Program-made: the position numbers and the translations under genes
In this document: positions 58,332-64,000 of the stretch, one piece after another
Layout: each line of letters begins with the position of its first letter
How positions within the stretch are numbered: position 1 is the stretch's first letter
DNA from: Neoconidiobolus thromboides FSU 785
Lineage: Eukaryota > Entomophthoromycota > Entomophthoromycetes > Entomophthorales > Neoconidiobolaceae
DNA: 64,000 nucleotides
Direction: 5' to 3'
Assembly: GCA_025603075.1 (NCBI GenBank)
Contig: MU626282.1
Span: forward strand, 1 to 64,000
Notes under the pieces: model-generated
Database searches by the model: none
What the model was told of the DNA's origin: nothing
Seen by the model: only the letters and a program-made list of their open reading frames with translations

Positions 58332-58663
58332 TAATTTGAATTTTATGTTTTCTATAATTAATTTTATATTTTGCTTAAATACTTCAAAACTTTAATTATT
58401 CATTCTAGTAAATATAATTTAAATTTTTTTTAAAAGCAATAGTCAAAAATTAATTTCATCAATATTTAAAACAAATGATAGTTTTAAAATATAAACAATA
58501 AACTCAAATTAAAACAGATAATATATTTGAAGAAATAGTAATATTTAAAAAGCCATTTTTATTAAAGGTGATGTATAAAGGAGCAAATACTAATCATTTA
58601 CTTAAAATCATAGTAAAAATGAAAAATAGCAGCAGAGTGTATTAATCATTAATATCAGCTTAT
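58332..58663. other. interval downstream of SF3B1, no gene seen
   Basis: 330 bp of AT-rich sequence; probably 3' UTR of SF3B1. Confidence 0.55.
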
Positions 58664-61600
58664 TTAAATGAAATAATCAAGTTCATAACGTTGATAAGTA
58701 TTATTCTCATCATCTTCAACACGAGGGTAGTGTGCAACTAGGGTGTCAGGGGAGTAGATATAAGTATTATTGTAAAACTTCCAATAAATTTCACGAACTT
58801 TACGTGCTGGATGGAAAAGCCCTTGTAATATATATTGAAGGATACGTCCAGATCCAAGTGAAACGCGGAGACCATCAACTGCCTCGCTTACGGCTGAGAT
58901 AACATGTGGAGAAGTTTCAAAAACATTGGGCCAGACAAAGTTAAGAAGATGTAAAAGAGCATCTTCACATCCTAAACCATATACACCAAGTGCAAGATGT
59001 TTAACAGTAGTGCAAGCAGTTTGACGATGAACAAGATCTCTATCCATTAATGCATCTTCAAGGATTGGAGTGACAGCATAAATATAATCTTTAGCCATTT
59101 CACCAATATATTCGAATAAGAAAGATAATGTTTTTAATACACCATTTTGAACATTAAGCTCTGGAACACGGTATTCATTCATAAGAGCAGGGAGTACTGT
59201 GAAAGGAGCACAGGTTTCAGCAACAATGGCAATAGCAACAGTAGTACATACACGATTTTGACGCTCCTGAACTTTAAGATTGTTAAGTAAAATTGCAAGA
59301 ACATCCTGTGGCCCAATAGCTTTAGCAATATACCCAAAAGTATTAACGGCAGCACGACGAATCCCTTTTTTATGAGCCTTAAGCATGTCTAAAAGCTCAA
59401 TACAAATACGCATCCATTCTCTAGCAGAAACAAACTCTGCACCTCTATCAGCGATACGACCGACTAAATCAATACAATTTTCTTGTACTTTTTCATGTCT
59501 ATTTTTAAGAATCGGTGTTAAGCGAGGAAGAAGATCTTTAATTGGAGGAGTCATACTAGCCATACCAATTACATTGATAATACCCTTAAGAGCACCAAGG
59601 ATAGATCCTAACACTTCAGGATATTCTTCTCCTAAATATTCATATAATACTACACCAAGTTGCCCCATAAGCTTTTCTTCTCCACATGTACGCATGACAA
59701 CAGCAATTTTAGCAATTAAATCAGCGGCTTGTTGACGAACTTTGGCTGATTTGTTATTAAGGCGCCAAAGGATAGCAGAATTAATTTGTGGTAAATATGG
59801 TAAAGCTCTACGACCGAAAGCATTGACTACAGAACCAAATCCATTCAAAATTACGGATTCTTCTAAAGTTTGTTCTTGGAAAGCATAAAGGATACCATCA
59901 ACAAGGGTTTCCTCTAATTTTGTATCAATATCGGCAACTCCTAATGAGACAACTATCTTTTCAATAGTTTCCATGACCATTTTACGATAAGGTTCAGATT
60001 CATCCTTCAAATCTAAAGCAATTCTTGATACGATTTCAGATACACCAACTTTGTTTGAAAGCTCGACTGTAGTTTCAACAAGTTGTTTATAATTACGACG
60101 ATCTAAAGCCATACGACGAACCCAGAAATGACGGAAAAAGTCTGGTAAAATGTCTTCTTTAATATATTGTGGAGTAACACCATCTGTAGCAGCACATTGT
60201 TTAACTACTTTGAGGACTATTTTTTTCATTTCTTCATCAGGGGTTTGAAATTCACGAATTAAAATTACCATAACTCCTTTAGTATAGTAACCTGCCCACT
60301 CGGTATCCATTAAAGGAATAAGATAACCAATTGCTTTTAAAAAAGCAGCAAGACCTTTACCACGATGTTTTCTAGTGCCATTCCAAAGAGGTTTGATGAC
60401 AGGACCAAATGATTCAATACCGTATGGTGCAGCAGCTTCTGCAAGAGCTGCAATAGCAAGAGCGGTAATAGTACGTACCTTTTGCTGTTCATCATCTAAA
60501 CCATGCTGAATAGTCTCAACTAATCCTCTTAAATGAGGCAAAATTGCGCATCCCATTAAAATAGAGATTTGTTGAATGATTTTGATACCAGTATGACGAG
60601 CTTGCCATGATTTTTTGGATTTACATACAGCTTTTAAGAAAGGTAATAATACAGGAATACCTAAAGAGGATGCAACAACAGAGAACGCACGAGCAGTAGT
60701 GTTACGTACGTATTCATCAGTGCTATCGATATCTGGGCGCATAGTAGCAATCATAGTTGCTAAACCAGCTGCTTTCGATAAATTACTAATAATCTCACGA
60801 CCTTCGACACGTGCATAATAATCTTCATCAATTAATAAAGGCTCAATTACTACTAAAATTTGATGTACAAATGGACGAACTAAATCATCTAATTTATAAA
60901 GAATTCTGTCGATAACTTTGACCAAAAGATGGCGTTCTTGATCTTCAAGTGCAGTAGACATAAGTAATGGCAAAATCTTTTTTAAAAGTGGACCAGCTCC
61001 AAAATCACGAGCCTTATCGGTAATAGTACGTAATGCAGATTTACGCATTGGTGGAGTACCATTTTTGATCTTTAATAATAACTTTAAAATTTTACGCTCT
61101 TTAAGCTCTTCAACTGGTAGAGATTCTTCATCTGCGTTGTCCAACAAAGTCCCGAAATATTTCATATCTTCAGTTTTAAAGAATGGGAGGCTTCCAACTC
61201 CAGGAATTTCAGTTGGGGCGTCAATGCTGGCGGTCATTGTCATTTGTTGATCTTCCATCATCATAAATCCACTAGTACCAGCCATTGGGGTTGGGGTTGC
61301 TGTTAATTTTCTTGCAGGTGTGTGGATGGGAACATAAGATGCAGGGGGTTCTAAAATCTTATAACCAGTTGACGGGAGTAATTTGTCAAGATAATCATCA
61401 GTCATAGGTAAATTTCTAGCCTCAATTTCCCGTTCCCATCTTAGAGCATTAGATACCTCTGGGGTCATTGAGCCTAATGGTACTCCACCAGCCACGCCAT
61501 ACCCTGGGTTACTTGGAGTAGCGCCTTCTTGAACAATACCAACTGGAGTCTCATCCCATCTTGACTTATTTCTTTTCCCCGGGGTTTCTGAGACTGAACT

Positions 61601-62285
61601 TCCCGATGTTTTGGGAGTTTCATCCCATCTTGAAGAGCTTTCATTCGCAGGAGTTTCGTCCCAGCGGTTTCTTTTACGTAAAGCATCTTTATCAGAAGCT
61701 CTTGGAGTTTCGTCCCATCTACTGGATGAGCGACTTGATACAGAAGATGAATCAGATGCAACTGGAGTGGGCATATCCCATCTACGTCTTTTTGGAGCTG
61801 TATCTTTTTGTGCTTCCTTTTCTTTATCTCTGATCGCCTTCATTACTCTCTCTGCTTCACGATCAAGTTCCACACTTTTCATAACTTCAGAATATACTCT
61901 TGCGTTACTCGAATCTTGATCTTTACTAAAAGCATCTACTCTTTCAGGGGAAAGATCACGTTGAAATCTTCTAGCACGATAATCATCTTCTCTCTCGGCT
62001 ATTACCTTGCTAGTTTTTTTATCAACATTCGCAAATGGATCAACATCATGATCTATTAAATCATCTTCCCCTGGTAAAGGTAAACTGGTTTCATAATTAG
62101 AACGATCCTCAGTTGTATAAATATCTTGATCGAAACTCACCTTCCCCACCATAGAGACTCTATTAAGATTTTCTTGTTGCCTTTTATTGGCTTCTCTTTC
62201 GAGTTCTTTAGCCTTCACTTTGGCCTCAAGATCTATTAAACTTTTTAGTACGTTTTACATTAATAAATATTAATTTACCTTCCAT
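58664..62285 (-). CDS. SF3B1: U2 snRNP splicing factor SF3B1 (SF3b155)
   Basis: A tiny first exon (62285 MED) splices over an intron of about 55 bp into a long exon (about 62234-58664), about 1,190 aa. The N-terminal disordered half carries ULM-type tryptophan motifs: [11 protein letters not shown] and five RWDETP-like repeats (SRWDETP, NRWDETP), docking sites for U2AF-type UHM domains and likely Thr-Pro kinase targets. After [20 protein letters not shown] comes the HEAT-repeat superhelix. It includes [20 protein letters not shown], which keeps the Lys equivalent to human K700, and ends [18 protein letters not shown]. It recognises the branch-site helix in the nucleus. It is about 110 aa shorter than the human protein, in the N-terminal linker. 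Frames on the other strand within this gene are shadows. Confidence 0.97.
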
Positions 62286-63425
62286 TTTCAATAAAAAAAA
62301 TAATTTTTTGAAATGACTTAGGTTAAGATTTATGCTTATTCAGCTATCCAATAGCATTCGAATTTAGTATCGCGTAGTTCAAAAAAAAACCAATGATTAA
62401 AGCCTTTACGGGTAAAAATTAGAAACTTACCCAAATGAACAAAGATGGAAGGGAAGGCGTTTCAATTAAAAGCTTATTTTGGTTTTGTAGATGATAGTGA
62501 CCTTCCTTTCAGCGTTTTGCTCACTTTTATAGCTAAAATTTAAAATCGCTGAAGTAAAAAGGTATTCTAACATTTTAGTTAATTAATGGTACTAAATTAT
62601 AGCTTCAATAGCAATGAAATTAATAGAGCGTAAGAAATCCTCTTTTATTATTAGGTATTATAGCTTATGATTTTTAAAGTTACTTTAAAGAATGTTTTAA
62701 TGGACAGTGGTATTAATTAGGTAATTGAGTTGTGGATGAAACAATATTTTTTGTCACTTTGTCGTGGTAGATAGTGTAGCTTAATGTTTAATCACTTAGA
62801 TTGAAGTGGATACTCGATCTTAAAATATGTTCCCATCAAACGGTCTATATTTTTGAAGCCAAGCTATAGTCGATAATAAGTCCTAATAAGTTCTAATAAA
62901 TGAAACATTTTTGCTTGCGAACCCTGTATTATGTTTTACAATCTTTGATCTATTGAAACTTTATTTTAAGATTGTAATCTGAGCTATTGATTAAATTATA
63001 GTCAAAGTTTAAATACACAATAGTAAAATTTTAATTAAACTTTAATTTGCTAAATCTGAAGATAAAATAAGATGTTTAAAAATCATCACTATATGTGGTT
63101 ACTTAGAAAAATAATAGCAATTTTGATTTTTAAATAATCTGAAATATAACCAAAAAACAAGTAAATCGTTTTGATTTATAGTTAGCTATTTACAAACATT
63201 GAAGATAGTATTTACTATATTCTAAGATAGGCTAAATAGACCAGATATTAAAAAAGCTTATAGTCAAATCAATCACTCTGAATCCTTTAAAACAACCTTT
63301 TTAACCAATGAATTTTATAATATATGTTTCTTAAAGTACAATAATCTGCTAGGAAATGCTGCAGCCCATTTTTACAATAAGGCTTTATTTTAATAATCTT
63401 TATATCATAGTCATAAAATTCAAAG
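62286..63425. other. SF3B1 upstream region, no gene seen
   Basis: 1.1 kb with the presumed SF3B1 promoter. No coding or repeat-family match was recognised. Confidence 0.55.
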
Positions 63426-63530
63426 TATGAGGATTTTTTTTTGACTTCATCACTTTTTCCATCTTTCAAGTGCGCTATTTGAGTGGAAAAATTGTTAGTA
63501 AAATTCAAATACAAAAATACATTCTCATAT
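63426..63530 (-). mobile_element. fold-back MITE, copy 21 (tandem pair)
   Basis: It starts TATGAGGATTTTTTTTTGAC and ends AATACATTCTCATAT. The core is TTTCAAGTGCGCTATTTGAG, with GC inserted in the centre. Minus orientation. Confidence 0.83.
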
Positions 63531-63626
63531 GAAGTGTTTTTGATTTTATCAGTTTTTCCATTTTTTAAGTGTTATTTGAGACGAAAAATTGTTAAAATTG
63601 TTAAACAAAAAGACACATCCCTATAT
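63527..63626 (-). mobile_element. fold-back MITE, copy 22 (tandem pair)
   Basis: It shares the ATAT of copy 21, then reads GAAGTGTTTTTGATTTTATC and ends GACACATCCCTATAT. The core is TTTTTAAGTGTTATTTGAGA. Minus orientation, the same as copy 21. Confidence 0.78.
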
Positions 63627-64000
63627 ATACATTTGGAATGATTTCTTTATAAAGCTAAGATTCAATAACGAAGTTTTTACCCTTTAATTTAACGTTTTGA
63701 TTTTCTTTAAATGTATTAACCCCACAGATTTAATATTTAAAGTATGATAATTGAGGTTGCTCTTTATTTAATTTGTCTAGCCAATAATAGCATAACCTTG
63801 TTAAGTGGCAACTTTTTTTAACAGTAGCACAAAACAATGATCAGAAGCACATGTCAATAATCTAAAATAGCTTACAATTTTAAGTTTACCAAATTATGGA
63901 TTATTTGATATACTTGGAATGTACATCATGTTATGTATGGATGATTATGTATATTTAAATTGAAAAATTCACAACCTTTTTTTCTTTATCGATTGTCAAT
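63627..64000. other. window end, no gene seen
   Basis: AT-rich sequence without recognisable features. Confidence 0.5.

Noticed and set aside
61474-62059. Four overlapping frames inside the 5' part of SF3B1
   Set aside because: They are shadows created by the repetitive RWDETP coding sequence and the charged N-terminus.
63287-63514. 75-codon minus-strand frame overlapping a MITE
   Set aside because: It spans a mobile element and low-complexity flank with no splice signals and no recognisable motif.
1-64000. Search for CRISPR arrays, prophage, toxin-antitoxin or biosynthetic clusters
   Set aside because: The window is eukaryotic, and the dispersed repeats are MITEs or LTR-like units, not regularly spaced arrays. 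No clustered accessory enzymes were found.

Overview
The window looks like a fungal nuclear chromosome. It is very AT-rich. Genes are interrupted by short introns (about 45-80 bp, donors GTAAGT/GTAAAT/GTAATT, acceptors TAG). There is an intron-less tRNA-Leu with a pol III T-tract and no encoded CCA. Genes include a Msn2/SteA-style pair of C2H2 fingers, a cytochrome b5-acyl-CoA dehydrogenase fusion, ORM1, LEU5, a GPI-type surface protein and an ALA2-like P4-ATPase. I infer an early-diverging, AT-rich fungus (an entomophthoralean of Conidiobolus type is only a guess). No viral or bacterial gene block was seen.

Layout. 0-5.5 kb: an LTR-like repeat end, a GPI-anchored surface protein and a long gene-poor stretch. 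5.5-20.7 kb: housekeeping and regulatory genes, namely a C2H2 factor, cyt b5-ACAD, a COG2907 FAD oxidase, ORM1, RPT5, RRP45, PRPF38B, sulfiredoxin and ALG8. 20.7-24.4 kb: a duplication zone holding an intact but strongly diverged ALG8 paralogue that lacks the catalytic exon, then a decayed COG2907/ALG8 chimeric pseudogene. 24.4-27.6 kb: a nest of six small fold-back elements ending at tRNA-Leu. 27.9-47.8 kb: a gene-dense, almost repeat-free core with an aldo-keto reductase, MOD5/TRIT1, a P4-ATPase, a coiled-coil protein, LEU5, NOSIP, a TUG/UBX protein, MRI1 and an Ulp2/SENP6-7-type SUMO protease. 48-55 kb: a secreted protein, its decayed copy, other gene debris, more fold-back elements and two LTR-like repeats in head-to-head inverted arrangement. 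55-62.3 kb: an auxin-efflux-carrier family protein and SF3B1. 62.3-64 kb: no gene, two tandem fold-back elements.

Functional threads: splicing (SF3B1, PRPF38B, NOSIP as a likely spliceosome-associated protein), protein and RNA turnover (RPT5, RRP45, the SUMO protease), ER and lipid homeostasis (ALG8, ORM1, P4-ATPase, cyt b5-ACAD), and CoA, methionine and redox metabolism (LEU5, MRI1, sulfiredoxin, AKR). They are interleaved on both strands without operon logic, as expected for a eukaryote.

The main unannotated structure is a family of about 105-bp quasi-palindromic elements (22 copies recognised). Their ends read TATGGGGATGT/ACATCCCCATA and their centre AGCGCT, with TA at both borders, as in Tc1/mariner-type MITEs. 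Exon joins were made by eye from splice signals and protein homology; none was checked by computation.
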